Source: Bryopsis sp. KO-2023 (lineage: Eukaryota > Chlorophyta > Ulvophyceae > Bryopsidales > Bryopsidaceae). Taken from it: DNA of 64,000 nt. Each line of letters begins with the position of its first letter. The first letter of the stretch is position 1. The notes below the pieces were generated by a model. That model was not told where the DNA came from. It did no database searches and saw only the letters and a program-made list of their open reading frames with translations. Location: assembly GCA_030272585.1 (NCBI GenBank), contig BSYQ01000010.1, forward strand, positions 744,001 through 808,000. The letters run 5' to 3'. Made by a program: the position numbers and the translations under genes. Below, in pieces: positions 47,601-56,678 of this stretch.

Positions 47601-48616
47601 TCTTCGGCCTCTGTCACTACTACCATAACAACCTCTCCTTTCCCAGCATGCGCATCCTTCATAAGCTTGGCTGCGGATGTTTGTTCCATGTGTCCCACAC
47701 TCATCGTCTCGGTGGGTCGAGGTTTACCCGAGATGGCCAGAGGAAGAGAAATCCTTGTCTTTCCTCGTTGAACCGTGATTGTCCTCGTCCGGAAACATAA
47801 GTCTGGGTTTTCGGCCACAAGCCACGGGATCCCCAATATCATCTCGTACGCCATGTCGGGAAAAATATGGAAATCCGAAACAAAGGTGGCCTGTCCCGAA
47901 CGAAATCGAACATTTTCGGCTCGGCCCCGGGTTGAGCCTTTGGAACCATCCGCCATGACCAAGGTGCGATGCTCTCCAGTTGCCTCCAATTCCAGTCGTG
48001 CTTGTGTCTCGGTGGAGACATAGTTTTCCCAACTTCCACTATCCACGTAGGCCGTCACCGGCCGGTTACCCACTTGAATGGCTATCTCAAAGCCAGTGAA
48101 TCGCCCTTTCGAACAGGTGTTGCCTGTCCGAGCTATGTATGAAAAATTGTCGGCTACTGCAGAGTCAGCTCGACTGAGTGCCCCCGGCACTGTGCTAAAA
48201 TTTGCACCCTCCACCCCTCGGTTGCCTTGCGGGCCGAGCTGTACAGTGGGTGGAGTTTCTCCTGATGATACCCCGGGCCGTGTGCGGCCAGTACCATCTG
48301 CTCCTTTCCTGAGTCCTGTTCCATGGGACTCGGCTCGCGCTGCAGTGTTGGAACTATGCGAGCTGGAGCTAGTGTTTATCCGTTTTACATGCTCTTCCGG
48401 CTTGTCTTGCCAAGTAACTCCTTTGGCAATTTTTCTGTCATCTATTCCTTCTGCTTGCTCCTCCCCAAAATCTTCCGGAACCTCGGCCCTTGTACCACCC
48501 GAATTTGTGTCCAGGGTAGGTGGCCTCGCGCCCCGGACCTTCAGTTTATCGAACGCTTTGCGGCAGAGAGCTTGGGACAATTCCTTATCCCATGATCTCC
48601 TCCGCACAAGTAACAT
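44651..48616 (-). CDS. pol: TE4 pol: protease, RT, RNase H, integrase, chromodomain
   Basis: 1321 residues from its first Met, which lies inside the end of gag in the -1 frame, so the product is probably a gag-pol fusion. Order: leader with Lys/Ser-rich linker; protease VDSGSWENYV (Asp near 192) and LGIPWL; reverse transcriptase FCIDYRWIN, LDLRSGYW, FLDDIIVYS; RNase H VTDASDFALGATL; integrase zinc domain (HDVPMAGHPG to CPTCQM), DRLTK, SDRDPRF and HPQSDGQSEVT; chromodomain at the end (YLVCWKGYQPHEATWEPKEN). All catalytic residues are in place. No obvious slippery heptamer was found in the overlap. Confidence 0.95.
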   Translation of the reverse strand: MLLVRRRSWDKELSQALCRKAFDKLKVRGARPPTLDTNSGGTRAEVPEDFGEEQAEGIDDRKIAKGVTWQDKPEEHVKRINTSSSSHSSNTAARAESHGTGLRKGADGTGRTRPGVSSGETPPTVQLGPQGNRGVEGANFSTVPGALSRADSAVADNFSYIARTGNTCSKGRFTGFEIAIQVGNRPVTAYVDSGSWENYVSTETQARLELEATGEHRTLVMADGSKGSTRGRAENVRFRSGQATFVSDFHIFPDMAYEMILGIPWLVAENPDLCFRTRTITVQRGKTRISLPLAISGKPRPTETMSVGHMEQTSAAKLMKDAHAGKGEVVMVVVTEAEDEPADGHTKDDIDKLIRPELSKAITRLLGDYKRVFASDLPKGPPPVRNGHEFEIELEEGTKPIFRPMYKLSPAELNEVRKQLDYMLDRDLIRPSKSPWGAPILFANKKDGGLRFCIDYRWINQRTVKNRYPLPLPEELLDRLQGAKVFTRLDLRSGYWQMPIRAEDQEKTAFRTRYGHYEYKVVPFGLTNAPPQFMAMVNDLFRDFHDKFLVVFLDDIIVYSKTEEEHAEHLRLVLDKLAEHKLYAKASKCSIAVKELDFVGHWISAEGISPHRSKTQAIQDWKPLQSVPEVRSFLGMVSYYRRFIREFSRIAAPIQKLVKKDQVWEWGSAQEEAFQELKDRLTSAPVLLIPDPLKPYIVVTDASDFALGATLMQGSKEDGYQPIAFLSRSLNNAERNYSAYERELLGISYALAQWRHYLEGADGGTTVYTDHLPATHFLQQRVLSRTQTRWLKAGHFQSINPKILYLPGRANFVADALSRKPQLRLNAILGAKISPGEAHDWQAAMQEDPILRPIVTQLEDGRAVQGYSLTPDGLLMYQTKDTGAEPKIVVPVSKRQVVLHDHHDVPMAGHPGKARTAELVSRRHWWRGWRRAVNHYVESCPTCQMMKTENSKQKGLLHPLPVPAYKWEQLTTDLVTDLPKSNGFTAVAVFVDRLTKMCKFVPCTKEVSAKGYAELFLSKVFPTSGIPEVIVSDRDPRFTSQFYKELFRLVGTDLRMSTAHHPQSDGQSEVTIRTLENFLRPYIEARPETWSEYLSTAEFAANNSVNASTKYTPFYLMNGQHPRGLEADRPSTKVEAAEAMVSRMNQDLEEAKANYASAQETMCESANKKRRHVEFSVGQEVCLRSAHLPLAVTKHVPAKVRRRFIGPFKVEAVISPVAYRLNLPPGWRLHPTFHVSKLKEYKRSEEFKRDAPPGPALIDELDGEEEFEVEAIVREKGKGKGKRYLVCWKGYQPHEATWEPKENLTHCSDLLAEFEQRTGRA

Positions 48617-50811
48617 GATATTCCACCTCGGCCGCCTCTTCCACTTGGTGTGGTTGATCGGACGCCGTTTCCACGTCCTCCAAATCGGCCTCCTCCTCCT
48701 CGGCCTCGGCCTCTGCCTCGGCCACGGCTTGATCCTCTTCCACGGTTTCCTCCAATGTAATTAAGACGGTCCTCTTCGACTTTTCCACCGATACTGTTGA
48801 CTCGTGATCTTCGATTCCAACGCTGATGACCTCCTCCTCGGCCTCCACCCGAGTTATGAAGTCCACGGATCCCATCCAATCTTTCGGCCATCTCGATGGC
48901 GGCCTGCACGTCGTCCCTGATGAAGCCGACAACTTGGCTTCGGATCGGCTCGCGCAAACCCGCTGTGAATGCGCTATAGGCTTCAGCGTCACTCATGTCC
49001 GGGATCCGGAAACAAACGCTGTTGTAGCGCTTGATGTAGTCCTTCACGGTGGTAGTTTGCCGCAGCGTGCGTAACTCCACTCGGGCATGCTCAGAGGTGG
49101 TCGTTGGTTGGAAAAGTTTTCGAGCCTCTTCGGCCCACGAGCGCCAATCGGCAAATGGCTGTCTTCGGCCCTCCATCACTTTGAGCTCGGTCAAGTTCAT
49201 CCATTCGGCCGCAGGCCCTTCCGTGTTGGCACAGATGACTTGGAGCCATAGGTTCTCAGGGATGGATTGGGCACGAAACCATCGGCCCATGCGCATCAGC
49301 CAGTCGGTGACATTGGCGGTCCCGTTGAAGGCTCGTGGCATAGGTAGCTTGACCTGTCTTAGGCCATTGCCTCCTGGTGCCGCTGGTGGCCCTCCGGGTA
49401 ATTGTGGTCCAAATGGTCCTCCCGGTCCGCCAGGTCCTCCAGGACCTCCAGGTCCGTTCGGCCCGCCGCCAGGTCCATTTGGTCCTCCTCCAGGTCCTCC
49501 TGGTCCTCCTCCAGGTCCACCTGGTCCATTCGGCCCACCGCCAGGTCCGTTCGGCCCGCCACCTCCATTGTCATCACCATCATCTCCGCCTCCTCCGCCT
49601 GGTCGTCTTCTTCTTGGAGCGTCTCGGAATTCGGAGTTGGGATCCTGCTGTCCAACTGAGGCATAGGAACCCAGGCCCGCAAACGGGTCCGTTCCCGAAT
49701 TGAATCCGACAGCTCCAACTCCCTGTGGCTGACTGGGTCCAGGGGGTGGTTCTTGACGTGGTGCCATAGGAGGTCCTTGGCCGGATGGCGGTGTAGGATT
49801 GGTGGCTTGGTTCTGGCCGCTGGGTGGCCTTGCGGCGGCCGCTGGGTTTCTTCGGCTCGGCCTCGGCCCGCCCGTCGGTGCAGAACCGGGCTCTCGAATG
49901 ACAGGTCCTGGTGGTGGTCCGGCTCGCCGTTGGCTGGGCACTCCACTGGGTGGCACGAGAATCGGTACCGCGGGTGCGTTGCTGACGATAGGAGAAACAA
50001 GGGGCACGTCTTGAAAACTGGAAGACGGGGGTGGTCCGGGTGGCGCTTGTGTAGTTTGGGTCACAGTTTGGGTTCCGGCCCCGGCCATGTACACAGGAAT
50101 GACTTGGGGCTGCGCGGGAACTTGCTTTGACCATAGCTTCACGAGCTCGTCCACGGATGGGTAGTCTTCCCGTAGACACTTCGTTTCGACCCCGAGCGTC
50201 TCGACAGCGGCCCGCTGGTCTGCTACTTGCAACGTGAGCCTTTCGGTCCGGGCTCCAAGGTCTTGGAAATCTTGAGCCGCCTTGGCGGCCGCACGTTCTT
50301 GGGCCAGGTGCATTCGTTCTTCCATTTCGGCCACAAGGTGCCCGTTCTCGGCTTTGAGGTGCTCGAGCCGTCGGATGAACTCCTCTTCCAGCCGAACGCG
50401 GTCCTCCCAGTGATGGTCCTCCAGTTCGGCTCTCTGGTTCTCGAGGGCCGTGTTCATAGCTTCGGCTTGCTCGTTGGCCACTTGCCATTGTCGAGCTTCG
50501 GCTTCCTCGCGGGTATGATGGAGTTCTCCTCGCACTTCGTTGAGTGCTTGGTACAGCTCGGCCTGAGTACGTCCCGCCCATTCTTCGGTGTTGGCCGCCA
50601 GCTGGGCTACGGTGATAGAGGTCTCGTCTTGGTTCACCTCCACATGGTGCACGTTTTGCACATTGTGCTGGATGTTGTTCTGCACAAATACGCCTTGCAC
50701 CGGAGGGGGATCTTCTTCGGTCCCCAGGCTCATGCTGTCCCCAGCGCTCATCTCCTCCACTCCGTCGGGATAGGCGATGGCTTCGGCTGGCTCGTACGGT
50801 ATGAGGTCCAT
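48541..50811 (-). CDS. gag: TE4 gag (756 aa)
   Basis: The amino half is coiled coil (Gln/Glu/Ala-rich), preceded by NIQHNVQNVHHVEVN, which resembles the start of TE1 gag. A Pro/Gly-rich middle with many PGGPGG-type repeats leads to a capsid-like core (ADWRSWAEEARKLF, LRTLRQTTTVKDYIKRYNS), an RGRG basic stretch and a terminal CCHC knuckle, CYLCGGDHGIRNC, at about 733. The start is the ATG at 50811, inside the preceding small ORF. The last 75 bases overlap pol. Confidence 0.9.
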   Translation of the reverse strand: MDLIPYEPAEAIAYPDGVEEMSAGDSMSLGTEEDPPPVQGVFVQNNIQHNVQNVHHVEVNQDETSITVAQLAANTEEWAGRTQAELYQALNEVRGELHHTREEAEARQWQVANEQAEAMNTALENQRAELEDHHWEDRVRLEEEFIRRLEHLKAENGHLVAEMEERMHLAQERAAAKAAQDFQDLGARTERLTLQVADQRAAVETLGVETKCLREDYPSVDELVKLWSKQVPAQPQVIPVYMAGAGTQTVTQTTQAPPGPPPSSSFQDVPLVSPIVSNAPAVPILVPPSGVPSQRRAGPPPGPVIREPGSAPTGGPRPSRRNPAAAARPPSGQNQATNPTPPSGQGPPMAPRQEPPPGPSQPQGVGAVGFNSGTDPFAGLGSYASVGQQDPNSEFRDAPRRRRPGGGGGDDGDDNGGGGPNGPGGGPNGPGGPGGGPGGPGGGPNGPGGGPNGPGGPGGPGGPGGPFGPQLPGGPPAAPGGNGLRQVKLPMPRAFNGTANVTDWLMRMGRWFRAQSIPENLWLQVICANTEGPAAEWMNLTELKVMEGRRQPFADWRSWAEEARKLFQPTTTSEHARVELRTLRQTTTVKDYIKRYNSVCFRIPDMSDAEAYSAFTAGLREPIRSQVVGFIRDDVQAAIEMAERLDGIRGLHNSGGGRGGGHQRWNRRSRVNSIGGKVEEDRLNYIGGNRGRGSSRGRGRGRGRGGGGRFGGRGNGVRSTTPSGRGGRGGISCYLCGGDHGIRNCPKLSAAKRSIN

Positions 50812-51227
50812 GGTTGGACTCCGTGTGCGAGCCGTGGGTCCCGATTGCGAAGAGGTTCCTCGGCCGAGTTTGCCCGCCGGTTACGTAGGTGCTCCTGGAC
50901 TTCAGCGTAGAAACGCAAAAACTCCGGGTCGTTCCTTTCCTCTTCGGTGAAGCAGGAGTCACAGCTTCCGACACTTTCTGTGTCGTCGTTGTCGTTCGGC
51001 CCGGTAGGTGGTGGCACTGGGCTTGGGCTTCGGACAGATGGTCCCTCTTGTCCGGGAGGTACGCCCTCGACAACGACTTGTCCTCCGTAACAGGCAGCGA
51101 TATTGTCGAGATAGAACCTCCTCCAATGGTGTGAGACCAGCTCTTCGGGCACGGTGATATATCGGCACTGAGGGTGGTCGTGAGTGCTTGCGGAGGAAAT
51201 GGACGTGGTCTGGTGGTTGTTCGCCAT
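50748..51227 (-). CDS. TE4 pre-gag ORF (159 aa)
   Basis: A small ORF between the primer binding site and gag, beginning at the ATG at 51227 (MANNHQTTSISSASTHDHPQ) and overlapping the gag start by 64 bases in another frame. It contains HHWRRFYLDNIAACYGG, an acidic SCDSCFTEEE piece and an Arg-rich end. No known family is recognised. TE2 has small ORFs in the same place, one also overlapping gag, although the sequences are not clearly similar. It may regulate gag translation or encode an accessory peptide. Confidence 0.45.
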   Translation of the reverse strand: MANNHQTTSISSASTHDHPQCRYITVPEELVSHHWRRFYLDNIAACYGGQVVVEGVPPGQEGPSVRSPSPVPPPTGPNDNDDTESVGSCDSCFTEEERNDPEFLRFYAEVQEHLRNRRANSAEEPLRNRDPRLAHGVQPWTSYRTSQPKPSPIPTEWRR

Positions 51228-51258
51228 ACGGGTGGTATAAGGTCAGGTTCCGGCTTTT

Positions 51259-51270
51259 GCTCCGAAACCA
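51259..51270 (-). other. TE4 primer binding site
   Basis: TGGTTTCGGAGC on the minus strand, two bases after the 5' LTR. Confidence 0.8.
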
Positions 51271-51272
51271 GT

Positions 51273-51655
51273 TGATAGGAACTTCGGAATAGTGAAAGAC
51301 TATACGTCTAGAGCAACGGAAACAACTTAACAAGGAACTTCTTACAATAAGTCCAAGTACAATAAGGCTGTGGTCCGGGCCGAATAAGTATCGGCCCGGG
51401 CCGACAGCCTGTCCAACCCTTAGATCCAAACAGTCGTTCTAATGGCCCCCTGGCCGTGTCCTAATGGACCTTAGGCTGAACGTGAGGTTCCAGGCCGACA
51501 TGAGGCTTGCCTCCTCATGGGCGGCCTGGACCCTTCCCTTATCTTGTGGTTGTGTGTGTGTGAGTGTGGATGAGCTGGTTCGGTCTGACTACTGTCAGGC
51601 CGAACCACGTGTTGGACGAGCGGGCCGAACCACGTGTTAGACGAGGTTCGTATCA
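51273..51655 (-). repeat. TE4 5' LTR
   Basis: 383 bases, flanked on the right by GGGGG (51656-51660), which matches the G run just before 41915. Confidence 0.95.
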
Positions 51656-53281
51656 GGGGGTACTTAAGTTTGGGTTTTTGGGATTAGAACCAACTCTTAA
51701 AAAACAAAAAAACAAAACGGGTTTGACGTTTGTAACCGCGCGTCCCAGGACCGACATCGCGCCCGGATCGCCCGGATCACAAAAAAAAAAAACCCACCCA
51801 TGATATAGGCCCTAAGGCCTTCGAAACACAGGCGCTCCCCCTTAGGGAAGCTACAGGTTATTAGCAAGAATAATTTTTACAGGAAGGGCCCCAGCCCTTT
51901 AAACCCTGTCGTACATTACCAAATCGTACTATACCCACCAAACCCACGCCCACTACTATCAACTTGTCCCCTCCCCCGCGAGAGGGTCTCCACACCCATG
52001 ACGAACATAGAAAAGAAAGAAAAGGAAAGAAAAGAAGAAAATAAAGATGAAGCTGAAAAGGAAATGAAAAACTAAAATAAACCCGGAACAAAACCCCAAA
52101 CAAACCCCATGAAGAACCCCAGACAAATTCCGAGGAAAAACTCCAAACAAAACCCCGGTTTCGTCTTGGTCTTGGTCTTGGTCTTGGTCTTGGTCTTGGT
52201 CTCTCGCGTGGGCTGGCAACTCGGACAGGCTCCTGGCACGAGTTTTGACTGCACATCCGTTGGCAGTTCTTTCCCTTGTTTCGTTCCTTGGTTTTTCTTT
52301 ATTCTGTTCCCATACTTTTCTCCAGTTTTTTCCTTTAGACTTGTCTCCAACTTTGTCTTGAGACGTGTCGCTAGTCTTTTCCCTAGACTTGTCGCTAGTC
52401 TTGTTTGTAGACTTTTCTTCCGTCTTTGCTTCATTCTTTTCGTTAGACGTTGCTCCAGTCCGTTCTAGTGTTCGGCCTGCAATTCTGTCGGAAGGTCTGG
52501 CACAGGTATAATTCCAGACATGTTCATCTCCACGGCCATGATACATGTGCTCCTGTCCTGGCCTGCCTGTAACTCCATTCTTTATCTCCGATCTTGGGTT
52601 GTGAGAACGCGGATAGGCATCAGCTCACGAGTTGAGTGTTCTCTGCCTTACCTGTTTCTCCACCGGCTCTTTTCTCTCTGCGTGATCCGCTTTTAAAGTT
52701 CTCCGAATTTCTCGCGACGACCCGTATCTCTCCGTCACAGAATTCCAGTGTGGGTTTTTTCCAAAATTGTCAATTGCTGTGGGTACCAGCGGCTAGGCGT
52801 ATGAGCTCTGCGCCTTAGTGAAGGGAATGCCCTATTGGGATCGCCCTCACTCGCGGGTTTATGCCCGTTTGATTTTACTCTCCCTTGCTCAAATCCTCTC
52901 AGTCCCACTCGCAATTCAGGTCCCTGACAATCAAGGTCGACATTAACCCAACACTTGATCCAATGTCGCCATCCCTTGATATCGATCGCTAAAAGCGTTT
53001 TGGCCTGTATTTTGAGTGAGCCTCCCCGGAGGTAGAACTGACCCTAGACCCGTTCTGCGAACCGTCCGTAGTTCAGGTCAATAGATAAAAGTACTACCCG
53101 TTCGTAGGAAAAGACTGGGATCTGTTCCAAATTTTTCCACAAGTTCTGCTTGGCAGTTTTTATCTCAAGTCAGCTTGGTATCCCTTCGTGGATAGTTCTC
53201 CAAGTAGACTTCCTTTACTTAATATGTCTCTTCTCGCGAGAAAGATAGTATCAAGCAAAGACTAACCAGAGTGGACATGAC
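51656..53281. other. Unassigned interval with a CTTGGT repeat
   Basis: This is the right flank of TE4 and may be displaced upstream sequence of the PsiMP glycosidase gene or an older repeat. The hexamer CTTGGT occurs six times in tandem at 52165-52200. On the minus strand, 52.0-52.5 kb is open in more than one frame and would give Lys/Thr/Asp-rich repeat peptides (TSDKSREKTSDTSQDK), made from a diverged 12-base-type repeat. I see no protein family and cannot say whether it is coding. Confidence 0.4.
52165..52200. repeat. (CTTGGT)6 microsatellite
   Basis: Six exact tandem copies followed by a degenerate unit. Read on the minus strand it gives an alternating Asp-Gln or Lys-Thr peptide depending on frame. 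Confidence 0.9.
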
Positions 53282-54509
53282 CAGACCTGGGCCGGTCCAA
53301 CCTGCCTATGGACCGGCTGACCTGTCCGGTCCTGTCCGGTCCAGCGAAAAAACGCCGATCCTTGCAAGACCGAACAGGTTGCGACCGGTTCGGTCCTGTC
53401 CTGTCAACCTCGGAAATCTGCAGAAATCTGGACCGGATTTCTGACAGATTTTCTGGTTTTAGACAGATCACACCAATATTTCGCCTTTATTAGACAAGCG
53501 ATGTGACCTGTCTAAAACCGGAACGACCCTGTCTTGACAGGGTTGTTCTCCTGTTTTAGACCGGCTCCAGGTCGGTCTGGACAGGTGGACCCTGTCCAGA
53601 CCGACCTGGCACCTGTCTAGAACAGGTCACACAATTAAGCACTTTTTAGTGTGTTAATTGTGTATCAATCGATCAGGAAGTGAGTTAATTGATTAAACAA
53701 CAAAGTGATATTATTATACACATTTTCAATGTATGAATGACATGAGCTAAGCTCACCAGCCTCCGACTAGAGGGAGTTGGTCAACTCAAGGGGGATTTAA
53801 ACCTGGGTTGGCTAAGCCCGAGTCGAAGGCACTACGAAGTAGCGGACCCCACCACAGGGATGCTCATATGGGGGCCGTTACCTTTAAGTACCCGTTTAAT
53901 TTTATTGCTAAAAATAGGTACTTAAAGGTAACGGCCCCCATATGAGCATCCCTGTGGTGGGTTCCGCTACTTCGTAGTGCCTTCGACTTGGGCTTAGCCA
54001 ACCCGGGTTCGAATCCTCCTTGAGTCGATCGACTCTCTCGAGTCGGAGGCTGGTGAGCTTGGCTCACGTCAATCATATACTAAAAATATATATAATAAGT
54101 ATTACTTCGTTCTTTAATTAACTTAATCAGTTCCCAACTAATTAACACGCTAAAAAGTGCTCAATTGTGTGACCTGTTCTAGACAGGCGCCAGGTCGGTC
54201 TGGACAGGCAGCCCACCTATCCAGACCGACCCGGAGCCGGTCTAAAACAGGAGAACCCCCTTGTGAAGACAGGGTCGTTCCGGTTTTAGACAGGTCACAT
54301 CGCCTGTCTAATAAAGGCGAAATATTGGTGTGATCTGTCTAAAACCAGAAAATCTGTCAGAAATCCGGTCCAGATTCCTGCAGATTTCCGAGGTTGACAG
54401 GACAGGACCGGACCGGTCGCAATCTGTTTAGTCTTGCAAGGATCGGCGTTTTTTCGCTAGACCGGACAGGACCGGTTTTTCGCTGCCGGTCCGGTCCAGC
54501 CCAGGTCTG
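53282..54509. mobile_element. hAT-like foldback element FB1, copy B
   Basis: A 1.23-kb palindromic element whose two termini both read inward CAGACCTGGGC. The arms share the CCGGTCC-rich outer part, the AT-rich segments and the central hairpin of copy A (centre about 53905 here). No target duplication could be matched (GACATGAC against TCAGCAAC), so an end may have recombined. The right arm has an exact B-box word GGTTCGAATCC at 54006-54016. Confidence 0.7.
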
Positions 54510-54562
54510 TCAGCAACAACACCACTCCCACTCAAACCCTAGTGCATAACGGGCCTAACAGC

Positions 54563-55903
54563 CAGAGTTGTGCGCCGTTCAGAGTTGTGCGCCGTTGCAA
54601 CGGCTCCGTTAATAACGGCGCCGTTAACGGGAACGGGCCGTTGCCGTACAGTTCCCGTCACGAACTCTTCGCCACCGTTAATTGCCGTTAAAACGTCGTT
54701 AACGGTCCAAAAACCGTTGCAACGGCGAGCGCCGATGACAACGAGTGACAACGATTGCAACGGTCGTAATTACTATTAGTAAACAATATAAATCCTTCTC
54801 GACCTTGCCTCGTTCGTTTCGCGGGTGAAGAGGGTCGTAAAATGTTGTAAAAAAGTGTTCAAAGCAAAGATAAGCTTTTTCCGAGCACGACGCACTTTGT
54901 CGCGCTCAAAACGAGTGAGAAACGAGGGAGAAAAGCCAGTTTTAGTTTTTTTCACAGAAACTGGCTTTTCTCCCTCGTTTCTCACTCGTTTCGAGCGCGA
55001 CAAAGTGCGTCGTGCTCGAAAAAGTCTTGGTTTTATCGTCGTCGTGATCTCCAGGTCGAAAACAACTTTTCAACAGAAACGACCCGTGGTGTGGGAAAAG
55101 ATCTGTGTTAGATCTATTTTTAGGTTAGTAAAGTTCCGTTGTGGGTTCCGGTTTCAGTGCCGCCGAAGTTCCGCCAAAAAGCGGAACTTACAAGGGTCCC
55201 TTCAAGGTAAAATGAGCGGAACAAGTCGAGTTCCGCTCTTCCCAATACTGCCTTTTAAGTTTCTATTTTAGGGGAATTTATTATTTTTTTTCTTTTAAAT
55301 CGGATTGGGAAGAGCGGAACTCGACTTGTTCCGCTCACTTTACCTTGAAAGGACCCTTGTAAGTTCCGCTTTTTGGCGGAACTTCGGCGGCACTGAAACC
55401 GGAACCCACAACGGAACTAGTTTTTTTTCTGTGAAAAAAACTAAAACTGGCTTTTCTCCCTCGTTTCTCACTCGTTTTGAGCGCGACAAAGTGCGTCGTG
55501 CTCGGAAAAAGCTTCCTCTTTTGCTTAGTTGGTTCTTGGAAGAGTTTTACCACCTTTCACACGAGCGAAACGAACGAGGAGAGAATGGGAAAGCAGTTCA
55601 CGCATTCTAATTTACTAATCGAAACGCCGTTAACGGTGGCCGTTGGTCACCGTTATTAACGGTCAACAACGGCCGTTAAACGCCGTTAACGGCCGTTAAA
55701 CCGTTGTGCGACAACGGTACGGTAACGGTTTTCACGGCAACAACGGCGCCGTTCATTGCCGTTGCCGTTGCCGTACCGTTGTCGTTGTCGAAAATCCGAC
55801 TTGCGCACAACTCTGGCGCCGTTGCACTCACATCACATCAATGAAAAATGTGTGAGAGTCATGCCGACGTCGTTGTCGCAAAAGCGACTTCGGCACAACT
55901 CTG
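54563..55903. mobile_element. Small hAT-like MITE hosting a second element (outer)
   Basis: Termini CAGAGTTGTGC / GCACAACTCTG are flanked by the 8-base duplication CTAACAGC (54555-54562, 55904-55911). Without the inner element it is about 100 bases. It has no coding capacity. Confidence 0.8.
54580..55815. mobile_element. hAT-like foldback element FB2 (inner), multi-hairpin
   Basis: 1236 bases with termini CAGAGTTGTGC / GCACAACTCTG, flanked by the 8-base duplication GCGCCGTT (54572-54579, 55816-55823), inserted beside the left end of a related element. Outer arms are GTTAACGG-rich. Inside lie at least two further hairpins: 54885-55022 (arms with GAGTGAGAAACGAGGGAG), whose right arm is repeated at 55420-55505, and 55130-55420 (arms with AAGTTCCGCCAAAAAGCGGAAC). 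No transposase is present. Confidence 0.8.
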
Positions 55904-55948
55904 CTAACAGCGCATCGACACTTGGACCACTCTGAGCCACGGTTTTTA

Positions 55949-56033
55949 GGTCATCCGTGTCATTATATACCTCAATTTGATCGGACTGACCGATCAGTGA
56001 TCGGCGATCACCTATATATTGACACGGATGACC
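55949..56033. mobile_element. Short terminal-inverted-repeat element
   Basis: An 85-base sequence whose ends read GGTCATCCGTGTCA inward on both sides, with GATCGG/CCGATC palindromes between. It probably is a tiny MITE; no target duplication was confirmed. Confidence 0.45.
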
Positions 56034-56678
56034 CATTTATTGTGCCCCCTTTGCGGGTTGTGCCGCTTTATCCCGTATCACTAGTTCGAATCCTTTCACC
56101 CAAGAAACACCTTCGGGTGTTGACTTGTAGGCATTTTCGTGAGACCAATCAATTGATCATGATGTCGATCTTGATCGACCGTTTCGATCCCGATCCCGAT
56201 CTCGATCAAGCGCCGCGCCCTGTCGGCACTTGATCGGCGAATTCTGATCGGCCTAATCGTGATCGGCCGATCAAAACCTGCCGATTAATCGATGTTACAT
56301 GGATGGTGGACATGTGGGTAGATTGACGAGGGAATTCTATTGGTTAGCATGTTTGCATGTCAGTCAGCAGTTGAGAAACAATTCAGTGGGTTAAGGACTG
56401 GACCACTTTCATTCATTGCAACATCCCACAGATTGTAAGACACATTGAGGTTGAGCGAGATCGTGTTAAGAGCTCGTGGAAAAGTGGTTCCGTCGCCGGG
56501 ACACGATTTTCTTGTCTCTCCTCCACACAACGCCACGTCTGAACGGGTGAAACTTTGCTAACCGTCGCTCAGCCGCCACCAATTGTTACGCGGTACATCG
56601 CCGCCATCATTCATCAACGACGCTCACGAAGTTGTCGTGGCATCTTATTCATCGGAGAGCGAGAGGATACACATCGCC
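56034..56678. other. Gene-free interval rich in GATCG words
   Basis: It contains TTCGAATCC-like and GATC-rich self-complementary stretches (56160-56290), then unremarkable sequence leading to the gag-like frame. No gene seen. Confidence 0.4.

Larger units (their letters stand above)
41915..51655 (-). mobile_element. TE4: complete Ty3/gypsy chromovirus with pre-gag ORF and ORF3
   Basis: A 9.74-kb element on the minus strand with LTRs of 385 and 383 bases (the length difference is in a GT repeat), TG...CA termini and GGGGG on both sides. From the 5' end: primer binding site, short pre-gag ORF, gag, pol with chromodomain in the -1 frame, ORF3, an 800-base untranslated 3' region, polypurine tract. 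All ORFs are open. It differs in LTR and coding sequence from TE1, but a shared gag motif, the chromodomain and ORF3 suggest common ancestry. It inserted upstream of the PsiMP glycosidase gene. Confidence 0.95.

Noticed and set aside
54006-54016. tRNA gene suggested by GGTTCGAATCC in the foldback arms
   Set aside because: No seven-base acceptor stem, A box or anticodon arm could be fitted around it; kept only as a B-box-like word.
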